Source: Warburgia ugandensis (taxonomy: Eukaryota; Streptophyta; Magnoliopsida; Canellales; Canellaceae). From it: 64,000 nt of DNA. The stretch spans positions 67,685,495 to 67,749,494 of the forward strand of contig CP141127.1 of assembly GCA_035236585.1 (NCBI GenBank), read 5' to 3'. Made by a program: the position numbers and the translations under genes. How positions within the stretch are numbered: the first letter of the stretch is position 1; every line of letters starts with the position of its first letter. Below the pieces are notes generated by a model. That model had not been told where the DNA came from. It worked only from the letters and a program-made list of their open reading frames with translations, and ran no database searches. This document shows, one piece after another, positions 50,558 to 63,325 of the stretch.

Positions 50558-53500
50558 TGTGACAACCTGGATTTTTGTAACACATTTTGTAATATATTTT
50601 CAAAGGCAGGGCCCTTAGTAGTAAAAAAAAAAAAATTCACAAAACAAAGCAGCGAAAATTCTTTTGTTTAGAACTTGTTTTGAAAAACCCAAGTCATCAC
50701 TTCATATATAACATAAGTAGAATTTTTATGCAAGATAAAATTCCATCGAAGGAATATACTTTTATTAAATTCCAAAATCTATCCAATGGTTCACAGTATA
50801 GCCCAAATCCAATACAATAATTGTCCAAACTACATAATCCAAAACTCAAAGCTCACCATAAAATGAAACTCTTATTACAACACAATACTCTCAAACAAAA
50901 CAAAATACATGTCTTCAAGGGGTATACCTTGATAATTATTCTCCCAAGTCTTCTTCAGTCTTGAGCTCCTTGCTCTCCTTCTCTGTATCTAAGATATTGT
51001 AAATATTCAAACATTTACAATATCTCAGCAAGCTATGCTTGGTAGGGGATTCAAGAAGCATAATAATTTGACAATATAATTCTAATACTTTATAATCCCA
51101 TTATTCATAAACATACTCATGTATCAATCTCTTTACTTTATCATATATGTACATCCTTATACATACATACTGTATATGGGTAAATCTATCAAATTTATGA
51201 AAGTAGTCAAATAACATTCCCAAATAAGCTGATCAATTCTATCCACTATGAGAAATCAGTATTTTAGCTAGTCCTATACTGGGAATTTCCCTTCTTGGGA
51301 AATACTGGCAATATAGAATTACCTGGCATTTCACTATGCCTATCTCATATGCATCATAGTGCAAAATAATCAAAGGACTACCATGCTACAGTCTGATCCA
51401 TACTAGCATACTCGAATAACTACCCTATTCACCACTAATACCATGGTGGAAAATATTGTGTCACTGTCCATATGGGGAGACAAGACTTTCACAGTGGTGG
51501 CTTTCCCGTAATTGCCCCACCCTACTTTTAGCCTCTCATAGGGCAAGGTATCATCATATCATCAAATTTCGAGAAGCGGTTGGCCAAACCCTTATAACTC
51601 CCCTAGCATAGCATACCTAAGCTTATCCCTATTTAAAACAAAACCACAAGCCTCCATCCCTGTATGCAAAATAGGTTTCATACGTATCAAACAATTTGTC
51701 TCCTTACTTAGGGCCAGAATATCTTCTAGTTTCATATTCACTTAGAGTCTTTTCCTCAATTCTTACTTAACCACTTCATATGTGTTTGGTTAGATCATAA
51801 GGGTTTCAAAAGATTTAATACAAGTATTAACATTACACTTATCAACATAAGATCATGTATTCAACATGTACAACCCATGTAGATACATTCATAAAATCCT
51901 CCTACCTTCAAGTAGTGATCCATCTCTTCAGATCTTCCATGATCCTCACTAATGTATGTAATCTGTAAATCCATACATACTGTCAATATATATACAATCT
52001 GAATAATCCTATCTATATTCTTTGTTTAATCTTGTCCTTTGATATAAAGGATCTAGATCTTTTGTTCTATCATGATCTATCTTCCTCAAATAGTGTCTAT
52101 CCTATTGATTAATAGATCTGACAGTTGAATGATCTTATAATCTTTCAAGTCTAAGTATTTTCTCTTCTAAGTCTTTATGTATTCCTTTCTTTGATCTTGA
52201 TCTTTCATAGATCCTTTGATCAACAATTTATACTTATTGATAAAGATCAAGAGCTTAGATCTTCTATCATCTAGTTCTTCTTTGATCTAAGTTTAGTTAT
52301 TTGATCATCCCTAAGGAGGATGATCTTGGCTCTCTTCCTTGAATCATATTTGATCAAGGGTTTAGATCTTTTATTTGATCTAAGATCTTCTATTCTATTT
52401 TATCTAAGTTGCAAGAAATATATATATATCATCAAGAAGTATTTATTTATTTTTATTGTTCTTGATCATTCAAGATCCCATGTATCTTGTTTGATCATCC
52501 TTATCTTACATACAATTTTTATTAGGGTTAGATAATTTACTAAGCTTTTATGTTGTATTATTATTATTCAACCAATTAATGTTTTATTGGTTGAAGATAA
52601 CTTATTTCATCCTAAGTCTAGAATGGTCCTCTTATTTCCAATTGGCTAAGGCTTACTAGCTAAATGGTTGAACACAAAGTGGTTACTTCAATCCTCATGT
52701 AAGGAGGTGTTTAGACCTCATAAACGTCAACAGAAGGTAGGGGAAGAGCGAGGCTCTATTAGAGAACCCCCTTAACCACTATGTTCAGCATTCACTAGAG
52801 TTACCTTAGCTCAACCTTTCATAAGGTTTCTATGAGCATTTTAACCCTAAGTACTCTTTCTAATTGATTTTAATTAAATCCATGAACATTTAAAATTTCA
52901 TTCATGGTGTTTATTATTCTTCTAGTTTGGGCCAAGGATTTGATAATCCTTATATTTTCCTATTACTTATAGCCTTTACTAACATTAAGTCAAAGTCATT
53001 CACTCATCTTAATTGTCCATGAATCCCTATATTCCATTAGTTTACAATTTTGGTGATTTATGCTCATTATATCTTAACAACTACTTTACATTTGAATTTA
53101 CTAATAAAATTTGACAATAAATAAATCATAAACTTTAAAGCATAAATCTAATATAATTTTAATAACATTTTACACTAACATGCTTCCTATGTAACTTGAC
53201 TTCATAAAATAAAACTATACTTAAACTAGCATGCTCCTAAGTTATGAAATACATAAAATTTTACTAATAATCTAATGGAATCATGCTTAAACTTCAAATT
53301 TAAACTAACATGGCCCTAAGATAATTAAATTTATCAAGATAATAACAAACTAATAATATTTAGAGCATAGCATGCTAAAATTTAAGAATTATTCTAACAT
53401 AAATCACATTTACAATTTTATTATTAAATAAAAGACAATGAAACTAATTAGATTAAGATTATTAAAAACTTTTACTTATGATCCAACTATTAGATCTTAG

Positions 53501-54378
53501 ATTTTTTCCTTTAGATCAAGGGTTTTAATTACATTTGGAGTTTTTACTCTATTAAGATCCAAAGATCATATCCACTTGTTTTTGTTATATTTAATCCATG
53601 ATCTAATTGGATTCCATCATAATATCATCATTAAAACAGATCTCCAAGATCTGATCATCTCATATCTTGGAAATTGGAAGCTTATTTCCTAAATACAGAA
53701 AGTTTCATGAAGAATTTTCTAAATGTTATGATTTCAGAAGAAAATCAACATTATAAGCTTTCCATAGCTTCTTTTCAATCACAATTTGGAGTTCAGATGA
53801 CTCCACAATTGATTACTGAAGTTCATAGTCCTTCCAAGGGTCCAAATTTGACCTAGGCAAGCGAAATGGAAGGCCCAGATTGATCAGGCGGAACAGTCGC
53901 CACGTGCCTATCACCGGGATTCTCCCCCGAGACCGACGCTGTCTTGCGGTCATTCCATTAGGATGGTGTCTTCGTAGAGTTTGAGCACAGAGACACTCCC
54001 ACAGGGTGCATTTCCGTGCGGCATCCTAAGATCCTAATCTGACTTGGGAGATCGGACAGTCCATTTTGGATAGTCCAATCATTCCTCTTCAATCAAAGGC
54101 TCAAAACTCTATAAAATTTCTTAAAACTTCTACCCTAGGGGTTTTGGACCCTTATAGAGCGATTCGATGGCTCAGATTTTCCATCTGAGCCCTCCATCAT
54201 CCAGAAATTGAGGTTTCTTATTCTTACTTGATTTTTATTATTTTTAACCTAAAACTAATTTTAGAAAAATAAAATTTACATAAACTAACATGAAATGAGT
54301 GTGGAAAGAGTTTCCACTTATCTGATTGGAGGAAAACGTCAATTTTGTAGTCAATTTAAAAGAATATCCACTTGATAA
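50558..54378 (-). mobile_element. T2 LTR, first part, interrupted by T1 copy 2
   Basis: On the plus strand it starts TGTGACAACCTGG, the inverse of the group T 3' end. It shares long segments with the T2 solo LTR (51470-51680 against 39009-39220; 50990-51060 against 38293-38360). The sequence breaks at 54378, where T1 copy 2 begins, and continues after 63325. Its 5' LTR end is beyond the window, so solo or complete status cannot be decided. Confidence 0.75.
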
Positions 54379-54791
54379 AGTAATGACTCAAAATTTTCAA
54401 TATTATATCACTTTTACAATCACGATCAATCGTGATGTTTGGATTGTTTATTTTGGGAATTAATATACACTTAAATCACCTTAATAGGTGGTTGGATGTT
54501 TATTTTTTAATTCAAATATGAAACCAAGGAATTTGTGAGAAAAATTAGTATCACTAGATTCTACACTTGAAATGGAATCCAACGCCTCAAAGAACACCGT
54601 AAACGAAGTTCATATGACCAAGTTATGAGCATTTGTGTAATTTGAACTTAAAAACAAAAAACACCCAAACATGCAGGGGGCATTTTGATAATGACACCCC
54701 CTCCATTGTTGTCTTCCTCCTCCAGCCAACTGACTTCCCGCACCACCATTGCAGGTGGTGCCAAAAAAATGGCGACACCACCTTCACGGGC

Positions 54792-54800
54792 TATAAAAAG
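54792..54800 (+). promoter_or_regulatory. TATA box of the T1 5' LTR
   Basis: TATAAAAAG, preceded by an inverted GGTGGTGCC/GGCGACACC motif and followed by a pyrimidine-rich leader. The same element occurs at 60844-60852 in the 3' LTR. It is absent at the equivalent place in copy 1. Confidence 0.65.
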
Positions 54801-56342
54801 CCCTCTCTCCCCCCCCCCCTCTTTCTCCGACCATCTCTTCTTCTCCTCAGGTTGGTTCGAGCTAGGGTTTCGACAACGCTTGCATTGAAAAAACCCCTTC
54901 TCCAGCTTCCTCTACAAATTCCGGCACTGGTCCAGGTCTTTCCTTCGGGCCGGTCATTCCCCTCTCTCTTCTTCCCCATTTTTTTCCCTAATCTCACCGA
55001 AAATTGGGATTTCCCCTTCTTCGTGTTTTTTGACGTTTAGGGTTTGGGTGACATGGAGAAAACATGGAATCTCTGCCCAGGCACCCCTCTTCTTCTCTCT
55101 CTCTTTCCCCTTGGTTTTCCCCTCTCTCGACCGAAAAGCACTGGGGAAAGTCGGGTTCAATCCGACTCCATGCGAACCAGACGTCCTAGGGACACAGCAC
55201 ATAACACGCACCCAGGAAGCCCCCTAGGACGGACTTTGGCCCGCACCGCATGAAGGCGAGCTCCCGGTTCGACCGGGACGCACAAACGCATGGGAGCCAT
55301 GACACACGCGCACCCGTACCAAAGACGCATCCTCGCGACGCCATTCAAGATGCTCACCCTGGAGCACCGCTCGAGCATGCGAACGCGGTCCTAGTTCGAA
55401 CAGGACGGGCACGTGTCCTGGGAACTGTGATGCGCGGGCCCAACATGGACAATTCTAGTTCGTCCGTTGATGCGTGACATTAAAAACGCAATTAAGGAGG
55501 CTATATAACTCCGAATGACAATCCAAAAAAAATGTTGTGTTCATATTGACGATGAAGACCTAATGAGACTATGAAATTTAGGATCAAAAAACTATTTTAT
55601 ATGACTATAGCTAAAAACCATAGAAATCTCATAGATCGGCAAGATCAAAGATGATCAAAACTCATAGATTAATCCATTTGATATATTAGGAGATCAATAT
55701 ACCTAGGTCAACCCTAAATCACATAAATTAACCATTAGAAACCCACAAATCAGAGATCTATAACCTATAGTATAGATCTAGCTGTTGATCTATAAACTAA
55801 GAAATAATATTTGGATTCTTATTTACAAACAATACCTAGGACTTCACAAAGGTGATCTAGAGCTCGAATTGAGGAGAAACGCATTCCAAGAGACATTGAG
55901 GTAGGTAGTCTGATACTACTAAGTTTTCAAATACATTTCAAACCCTAATGATTTACTTGACTTATTTATCGTATTTAGTATGCTCTTTGAGATATGATGT
56001 TCTTAGCGGAATTGTCTTTATGAATACTAGCATGAACGGATTTATATGCATTGTTTGCATGTTCTAAAATCCTTACACAAATTGCATAAGTTACGATATT
56101 TTAGATATTGCTCGCATGTTTTGAAAATGATTGCATAAATTGCCTGATTTACGATGCGTGAAATTGAGGATTACCATGTCATATAAATCATCTCATAATA
56201 CCATGACATGATGCATAACCTTGAGGGTTACCAAAAGACGCTGGTTAGGAGTTGTGAGGGCCAGACAGTGTGAGGGACCCAAAGAGGACATTATTTTTAT
56301 ATTTTTCTAGCTGATGAGCCTGGTGGTCACTATGCTAAGTAA

Positions 56343-56540
56343 GTAGATCGTCGAATGAGGCAACCATGGTAGGAACAAACCTTGAGTTCCGAGGAGGCAG
56401 ATCGCCGAAGGAGGCAACCTGCAGTGGGAACAAAACATGGAATTCCAAGTGGGCAGATCGCCTAATGAGGCAGCCTACAGCAGGGACAAAACCCTTGAGT
56501 TCTAAGTGGGTAGATCGCCGAATGAGGCAGCCTGCAGGGG
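56343..56540 (+). repeat. 56-bp tandem repeat in the T1 5' LTR (3 units plus part)
   Basis: Units start at 56343, 56397, 56453 and 56510 with GYAGATCGYC; each carries GGCARCC, GGGAACAAA and GAGTTCYRAG. The 3' LTR of the same element has one unit fewer. Three coding-like repeats in a 61-codon frame here result from the tandem structure. Confidence 0.88.
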
Positions 56541-57307
56541 AGCATAGTTGACCCTATGATTCCATGTGCATGATACTTATGGTGATGCCAGCATCTGCTT
56601 TGAATGAAGACTATTTTAAGAGTTTCATGATTATTATATTTTACTCGTTGGTTCGATATGTTGCCGGGATCTTATTACCTGGATCTATCGATTCTATTAT
56701 ATGATTTTAGTCATATTTAGAAGACTAAATTTGCATACAGATTTCATGGTTGAAATTGCATCAATGAGCTTACGTTTTATGCACAAATATGCATGTTTAT
56801 ACATAAAGGAATCACTAATGTTTTCCATGAAAAGCTCCTTGAATTGTGCATGTTGCATAACGAGTTTTCAAAATAGTAGTATCAGATCACCTACTAGGTA
56901 TGAGAAATACTCACCCAAATATATTATTTTTACAGATTAGTCCAAAAAGGCCAAAAGGGATTAGAAGAAACTCCAGGACATATTGGTGTCACTATCAAGT
57001 AAATGAAGAAGAGACAAATATGAATGTAAGTAAAATATCTACCTTTTGGACATGTATCTGTACTTATTACAGTTGGGCTGTGAGCTGTGACTAGATAGAC
57101 CTGAGAAATATTTATGGTTTTCTTCATTTTTCAAATTTACCTGTTCATCTTAAAAGCAAATTCAGGGTTTTCAAAATGAATTTAAAACAAAAGATTTTCT
57201 GTTGCATTGCATAGTTTTTCTAAAAGTGTTTTCAAATAGGGATTGATCCTACCTTAGGAATTAGTTTTGCATTTAAAAATGCATGTGAAAACCCAGGTCA
57301 TCACAGT

Positions 57308-57323
57308 TGGTATCAAAACCTAG
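57308..57323 (+). other. Primer-binding site, decayed tRNA-iMet type
   Basis: TGGTATCAAAACCTAG, two bases after the LTR. It matches TGGTATCAGAGC with two transitions within 12 bases, consistent with ageing after insertion. Confidence 0.85.
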
Positions 57324-59112
57324 TTTTATCCGTTCATAGCCAACCCTACATGTCCAAAAGGCCATATGTGACTAGAATAATTAAGAAAAAGTAGTCTAAA
57401 CATACATAGTAAAAGTGACTAAAATAAGAAATAATAGTAGATCACAAAGAAATACACCATAAATAAATAGGTGCAAAGGAGATAGATCTAACAAATACTT
57501 AGGTATTGGATGGCTCAAATTCTATCAAAACTCTAGTCTAACATACTTAGGTGTTAAGGATTGATTGTGCAGTAGTGCACACAAGGAAACTAGCATATGA
57601 GAATAAGATTATGATGAGAATGAGGAATGAGAATACAAGATGATACTGGTGGAATCTTTAGAAGATAACTGTGACTCGTACTAGATCACAAAGGTATGGA
57701 TTCTGAAGAATTTAGCTCAATTCTCAATGATTTAATTGGAACCTTATGAAAATTAAATTGCTATCTTATAATGACAACCTGAGTATAATGGAGCAGACCA
57801 GAAGATTAGTATAATAATTGACATATTATGAGGAATATAACATGGATATGATAGTAGATGTAAAAGACTGAATCTGATAAGAATGACAAAGAATTTGATT
57901 ATAACAAAGTTATTAGAAGATTTTGATGATAATCTAATAGAGATGACAAATCTGTGATGATAGATTGATCATGACATGAACTTATAAGGGAATTATAGCA
58001 TGAACAAAATGTCAATGACATTGTTAAAACACTTTATGAATTTTATTGAGAATACAGGCAATTAAGGATTTTGATGATATTAGAAAATTTTAACATTTCC
58101 TGGAAGCATTAAGTTTATTATGTCTGATGTGTAAATGTGATAACAATTATATGCAACCAATCAGATGGAGATATTGATCTAAGTAGATAAAAGGAGAATG
58201 CTGACTAAGGAATAATAATAGGGATAATAATGATAATAAGAGAGAGATAGGTAACTACAAGTATTTGATGGATGTTGAATAGTCAAAATAAGAAGATCAT
58301 GATTTATGGAGGATAGGAAAGAAAAGTATAGAATCAAAGACCTTTCATCTTGAATCGTATTGCCAAATTGAAAGATGAATCAATCAAATTTGAAGGACTA
58401 ATAGTAGTCAAGTTGGTGGTTTAAAGATAATAGAGATAAAGGATGAAAATATAATCTTTGAGTAGAATATCAGATTTCAGGACAGTATGTTGCTAGAAAT
58501 TTCCAAAGAAGGATAGTGACCAACTAGAATTTTACACCATGTTTGATGCTTATATCCATTGGTGGTATTAGAATTTTATCAAATCCAATAGTTTATGAGG
58601 AAACACCACTGGCTAAAGCACATGAAAAAGAGAAGTTGATAAGACCCTACATTGCCATTATATGACTGAATGAGGATATAGTGAGGAGTAAAGAGCAAGG
58701 ATAGTGACTTGTCCAATCGATCGTCATCAACTAAAGTACCATCAAGGATCAACTTGAAAGATGAACCCTTTGTCTACAAAGATGCTCTATGCTTACCTGT
58801 GTGAATATGATAGCTATTGGATGGTTAGTGTTGTTATAAAATAAGTATGAGGTATTTGAAAGATGAAATTTAAGGAAATGAGATAATCGCTACTTATAAT
58901 GATACCTCCTGACCATTAAGACTTAATGACAAAGCCTTGATAAATGATTACACAATATATCAATATAGGAAATGGAAGAAGAAGAGTTAAGATAGTTGTC
59001 ACACTATATAGTAACACCTGATGTTTAATTGCCTTTAAACAAGAAGGTATTTGTTAGATGCACATATCACGCTTAAAGACCAACTGAAGAAATTAAATAG
59101 AAGTAATCGTCA

Positions 59113-59214
59113 AGGTTAGCTTTACTGGATTGAGTATAGTACTTTTAGTCTGAAAGATCCCATCTTCAGGGCTAGCTTTATTGGATTGAGTATAGTACTT
59201 TTGGTCTGAAAGAT
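59113..59214 (+). repeat. Tandem duplication of ~53 bp in the T1 internal region
   Basis: Two copies of a GYTAGCTTTAYTGGATTGAGTATAGTACTTTTRGTCTGAAAGATC-type segment (split here only for description) lie at 59115-59164 and 59165-59214. Copy 1 has a single counterpart around 10910-10970. Confidence 0.8.
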
Positions 59215-60411
59215 CACGAAGAAAATCATCAAGCAAGGAAAATTTAAAGAGGATAAGGGCAAGGGATTCAACCATGAATATAGTAAGTGGCCTCTGTTAA
59301 GGATGAGATAATTTGACATAAGTATGAATATTGTTGGAAATTCTAAATGATAATTTTTATGGAAATTGTGATATAAGGCTCTAGCTGAGAACATTCGATC
59401 TAGGATGATAAATTCACTATAAACATATGACATGATTTTGCATCAATTTTTCAAGGAGGAATATCTTTGATGGAATTCAATAATAGTTAAAAGGTCTTAT
59501 TTACTAGTATCAATAAGGGAAGATGCTAGCTGTTTTGTTTTCATGGTTCTATGTAAATGTTGGTTGAAGAAGCACGTCACATATGAAAGGTAAAAACCAA
59601 ATTGGAACACAAAGTTTGGAGGCTAGTAGTTAAACACCTTTCCAAATAAAGGAGTGGGTATGAAGAAAACTCTTAACATTGATATTAAGAGATGAGAAGT
59701 ATACTGCATCAATCATTGAAGTTTCTTGAAGAAACATATGAGCCAAGTCGCATTGAAGTTTCTTGACAAACGTATAAGCTAAGTGAGACTTGATAGTAAG
59801 AATGCAAACTTTTGGGATTCTTATTAGCAAGGTACAGTCAATACTTACAGTGGAGACTCCAATAATAAGTCATTTGATGGGAGACAAAAGGAAAAGGAGA
59901 CTATCCTCTACTATTCAAGATGAAAGACAAGAAATAAGATGATATAGTATCAAAGTAGTTGAGAGTAATTTTTACATAATTAGAGGAGTATTGTCATCTA
60001 AGGATCTATCAATTAGATAAACTCTATAGTAATGAGATGAACTGCAATGAGAAACCAGTATTCACAAGGGAACAAGTAAAGAATGCAGTGGAAGCAGCTC
60101 TTGAGTACGTAAAGCAAGCTCAATTGCAATTATATTTAAGGATTTTATGGAAGGCATTATGAGGAAGGAATTATGAAGATGATAAAATTGAGGATGTACC
60201 TAGATTTGTCACAAGATGACATGAATAGAATTTCAAGGACAAAATTTCTTTACTTATTGACTCACTTGAGGTACTGGATGAGAGATATATGAGATGAAGC
60301 AAAGAAATTTTTTTAGTTAGAATCCTAAGAAAGAATGCATTCATCAAGACATTGTCTAATAGACAAATAACTTGAATATAATAATTTGTGGAATTTCGAG
60401 GATGAAATTCT

Positions 60412-60427
60412 TTAAAGGGGGCAATGA
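60412..60427 (+). other. Polypurine tract of T1 copy 2
   Basis: TTAAAGGGGGCAATGA directly before the 3' LTR start TGTAATGACTC. Confidence 0.85.
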
Positions 60428-63325
60428 TGTAATGACTCAAATTTTTCAATATTATATCACTTTTACAACCACGATCAATCATGATGTTTAGATTGTTTAT
60501 TTTGGGAATTAATATACGCTTAAATCACCTTAATAGGTGGTTGAAAGTTTTATTTTAATTAAAATATGAAACCAAGGAATTTGTGAGAAAAATTAGCATC
60601 ATTAGATTCTACACTCAAAATGGAATCCAACACCTCAAAGAACTCTGAAAACGGAGTTCGTATGACTAAGTTATGGGCATTTGTGTAATTTGAACTTAAA
60701 AATGAAAAAGACCTAAAAACGCAAGGGTCATTTTGATAATGACACCCCCCTCCTCCATTGTCGTCTTCCTCCTCCAGCCAATCGACTTCCCGCACTGCCA
60801 TTGCAAGCGGCGCCGAAAAAATGGTGGCATCACCTTCACGGGCTATAAAAAGCCCTCTCTCTACCCCCCCCCCCCCCCCGCGTCTCTTTCTTCGACCATC
60901 TCTTCTTCTCCTCAAGCTACTTCGAGCTAGGGTTTCAGCTTGCATCGAAAAAACCCCCTCCCTAGCTTCCTCTACAATTTCCAGCACCGGCCTAGGTCTT
61001 TCCTTCAAGCCAGCCATTCCCCTCTCTCTTCTTCCCCATTTTTTTCCCTGGTCTCACCGAAAATTGGGTTTTCCCCTTCTTTGTGTTTTTTGGCATTTAA
61101 GGTTTGGACGACCTGGAGAAAACATGAAATCTTTGCCCAGGTACCCCTCTTCTTCTCTTTCTCTCTTTCCCCTTCGTTTTCCCCTCTCTTCTGGCCTAGA
61201 TCCATACTGGATATAGTAATTCCCAGTCGAAAATCACCAGGAAAAGCCGAGTTCAGTCCAGCTCCATGTGAACCAAGCGTCCCAAGGACACAGCATGTAA
61301 TGTGGGCCCAATATGCCCCCTGGGACGGACTTTGGGCGTGCACCGTGTGCAGGCACGATCCCTGTCCTACCGGGACACACGAGTGCCCAGGAGTCGTGAC
61401 ACGCGAGCACCCACACTGAAGGCGTGTCCGCTCGACGCCATCCAGGACGGGCGCCGCTGGGGAGTACGCACATGTACGAACGCAGTCCCAATTCGACTGG
61501 GACGCGCACAGGTCCCAGGAACCGTGACATTAAAAATGCAATTAAGGAGGCTATATAACTCCGATTGAGGATCTGAAAGAACCGCTGCGTTCGTATTGAC
61601 GATGCAGACCTAATGAGACTATTAAAGTTAGGATCAGAAACTATTTTATATGACTATAGCTGAAAACCATAGAAATCGTGTAGATCAACAAGATCAAAGA
61701 TGATCAAAACTCATAAATTGATCCATTTGATATATTAGGAGATCAATATACCTAGGTCAACCCTAAATCACATAAATTAACCATTAGAAACCCACAAATC
61801 GAAGATCTATAACCTATAGTATAGATCAAGTCGTTGATCTATAAACTAGGAAATAATATTTGGATTCTTATTTCCAAACAATACCTAGGACTTCACAAAG
61901 GTGATCTAGAGCTCGAATTGAGGAGAAACACATTCCAAGAGACATCGAGGTAGGTAGTCTGATACTACTAAGTTTTCAAATACATTTCGAACTCTAATAA
62001 TTTACTTGACTTATTTATCATATTTAGTATGTTCTTTGAGATATGATGTTCTTAGCGGAATTGTCTTTATGAATTATGGACTTGAATGCGATTACTGGCA
62101 TGAATGGATTTATATGCATTGTTTGCATGTTCTGAAAATCCTTGTACAAATTGCATAAGTTAAGATATTTTAGATATTGCTCGCATGTTTTGAAAATGAT
62201 TGCATAAATTGCCTGAGTTACGATGCGTGAAATTGAGGATTACCAAGTCATATAAATCATCTCATAATATCATGACATGATGCATAACCTTGAGGGTTAC
62301 CAAAAGATGCTGGTTAGGCAGTTGTGAGGGCCAAACAATGTGAGGGACCCAAAGAGGATATTATTTTTATATTTTTCTAGCTGATGAGCCTAGTGGGCAC
62401 TATGCTAAGTAGGTAGATCGGTGAATGAGGCAAACTATGGTAGGAACAAACCTTGAGTTCCAAGCGGGCAGATCGCTGAAGGAAGCAGCCTGAGGTGGGA
62501 ACAAAACATGGAATTCTAGGTGGGCAGATCGCCAAATGAGGCAACCTGCAGGGGAGCATAATTGAGCCTATGATTCCATGTGCATGATACTTATGGTGAT
62601 GCCAACATCTGCTTTGAATGACGACTATTTTAAGAGTTTCATGATTATTATATTTTACTCGTTGGTTTGATATGTTGCCAGGATCTTATTACTTGGATCT
62701 ATCGATTTCTATTATATGATTTTAGTCATATTTAGAAGACTAAATTTGCATACAAATTTCATGGTTGAAATTGCATCAATGAGCTTACGTTTTATGCACA
62801 AATATGCATGTTTATACAAAAAGAAATCACTAATGTTTTCCATGAAAAGCTCCTTGAATTATGCATGTTGCATAACGAGTTTTCAAAATAGTAGTATCAG
62901 ATCACCTACTGGATATGAGGAATCCTCACCCAAATATATTATTTTTACAGATTAGTCCAAAAAGGCCAAAAGGGATTAGAAGAAACTCCAGGACATGTTG
63001 GTGTCACTATCAACTAAATGAAGAAGAGACAAATATGAATGTAAGTAAAATATCTACCTTTTGGACATGTATCTGTACTTATTACAGTTGGGCTATGAGC
63101 TGTGACTGGATAGACCTGGGAAATATTTATGGTTTTCTTCATTTTCCAAATTTACCTGTTCATCTTGAAAGCAAATAAAACTCGGGGTTTTCAAAATAAA
63201 TTTAAAACAAAAGATTTTCTATTGCATTGCATTGTTTTTCTAAAAGTGTTTTCAAATATGGATCAATCTTGCCTTAGGAATTAGTTTTGCATTTAAAAAT
63301 GCATGTGAAAACCCGAGTCATCACA
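60428..63325 (+). repeat. 3' LTR of T1 copy 2
   Basis: From TGTAATGACTC to GAGTCATCACA. It has the same order of landmarks as the 5' LTR: TATA at 60844, a C16 tract at 60864-60879, a CpG-rich block at about 61240-61530, the CCAAAAGATGCTGG module near 62300 and a shortened 56-bp tandem repeat at 62413-62555. Confidence 0.9.
62413..62555 (+). repeat. 56-bp tandem repeat in the T1 3' LTR (2 units plus part)
   Basis: Units start at 62413, 62468 and 62524. One unit fewer than in the 5' LTR, although the two LTRs are identical at insertion, so a unit was gained or lost afterwards. Confidence 0.87.

Larger units (their letters stand above)
54379..57305 (+). repeat. 5' LTR of T1 copy 2
   Basis: From (A)GTAATGACTC to GGTCATCACA. 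It contains, in order, a TATA box at 54792, a C11 tract, a CpG-rich block with two related halves (about 55140-55470), the shared CCAAAAGACGCTGG module (56231-56244) and a 56-bp tandem repeat (56343-56540). Confidence 0.9.
57306..60427 (+). mobile_element. Internal region of T1 copy 2, non-coding
   Basis: It has numerous stops in all frames and no gag or pol motif. Collinear similarity to the copy 1 internal region extends from PBS to PPT. Just before the PPT, GAATTTCGAGGATGAAATTC resembles the conserved end of Tekay-type Ty3 elements, suggesting descent from such an element. A ~53-bp segment is duplicated in tandem at about 59113-59214. Confidence 0.8.
54379..63325 (+). mobile_element. Complete T1 LTR retrotransposon, non-coding internal region (LARD-like), copy 2
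   Basis: The LTRs at 54379-57305 and 60428-63325 (2927 and 2898 bp) flank a 3122-bp internal region. The PBS is at 57308 and a PPT stands before the 3' LTR. In the first ~300 bp the two LTRs differ at roughly two dozen positions by eye; the later parts are more alike, so this is not a recent insertion. The internal region parallels copy 1 throughout and has no retroelement protein motif. I could not find a clean 5-bp duplication: the flanks are GATAA or ATAAA on the left and ATTAT on the right. It sits within a T2 LTR. Confidence 0.9.

Noticed and set aside
56343..56540. Evenly spaced repeats as a CRISPR array
   Set aside because: Units are directly contiguous with no unique spacers, occur in LTRs of a plant retroelement, and no cas genes are present.
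60559..61568. Frames of 88-159 codons on both strands
   Set aside because: Same LTR region of T1 copy 2, overlapping in several frames. The 5' LTR counterpart at 54633-55477 has different frames, so they are by-products of GC-rich, stop-poor sequence.
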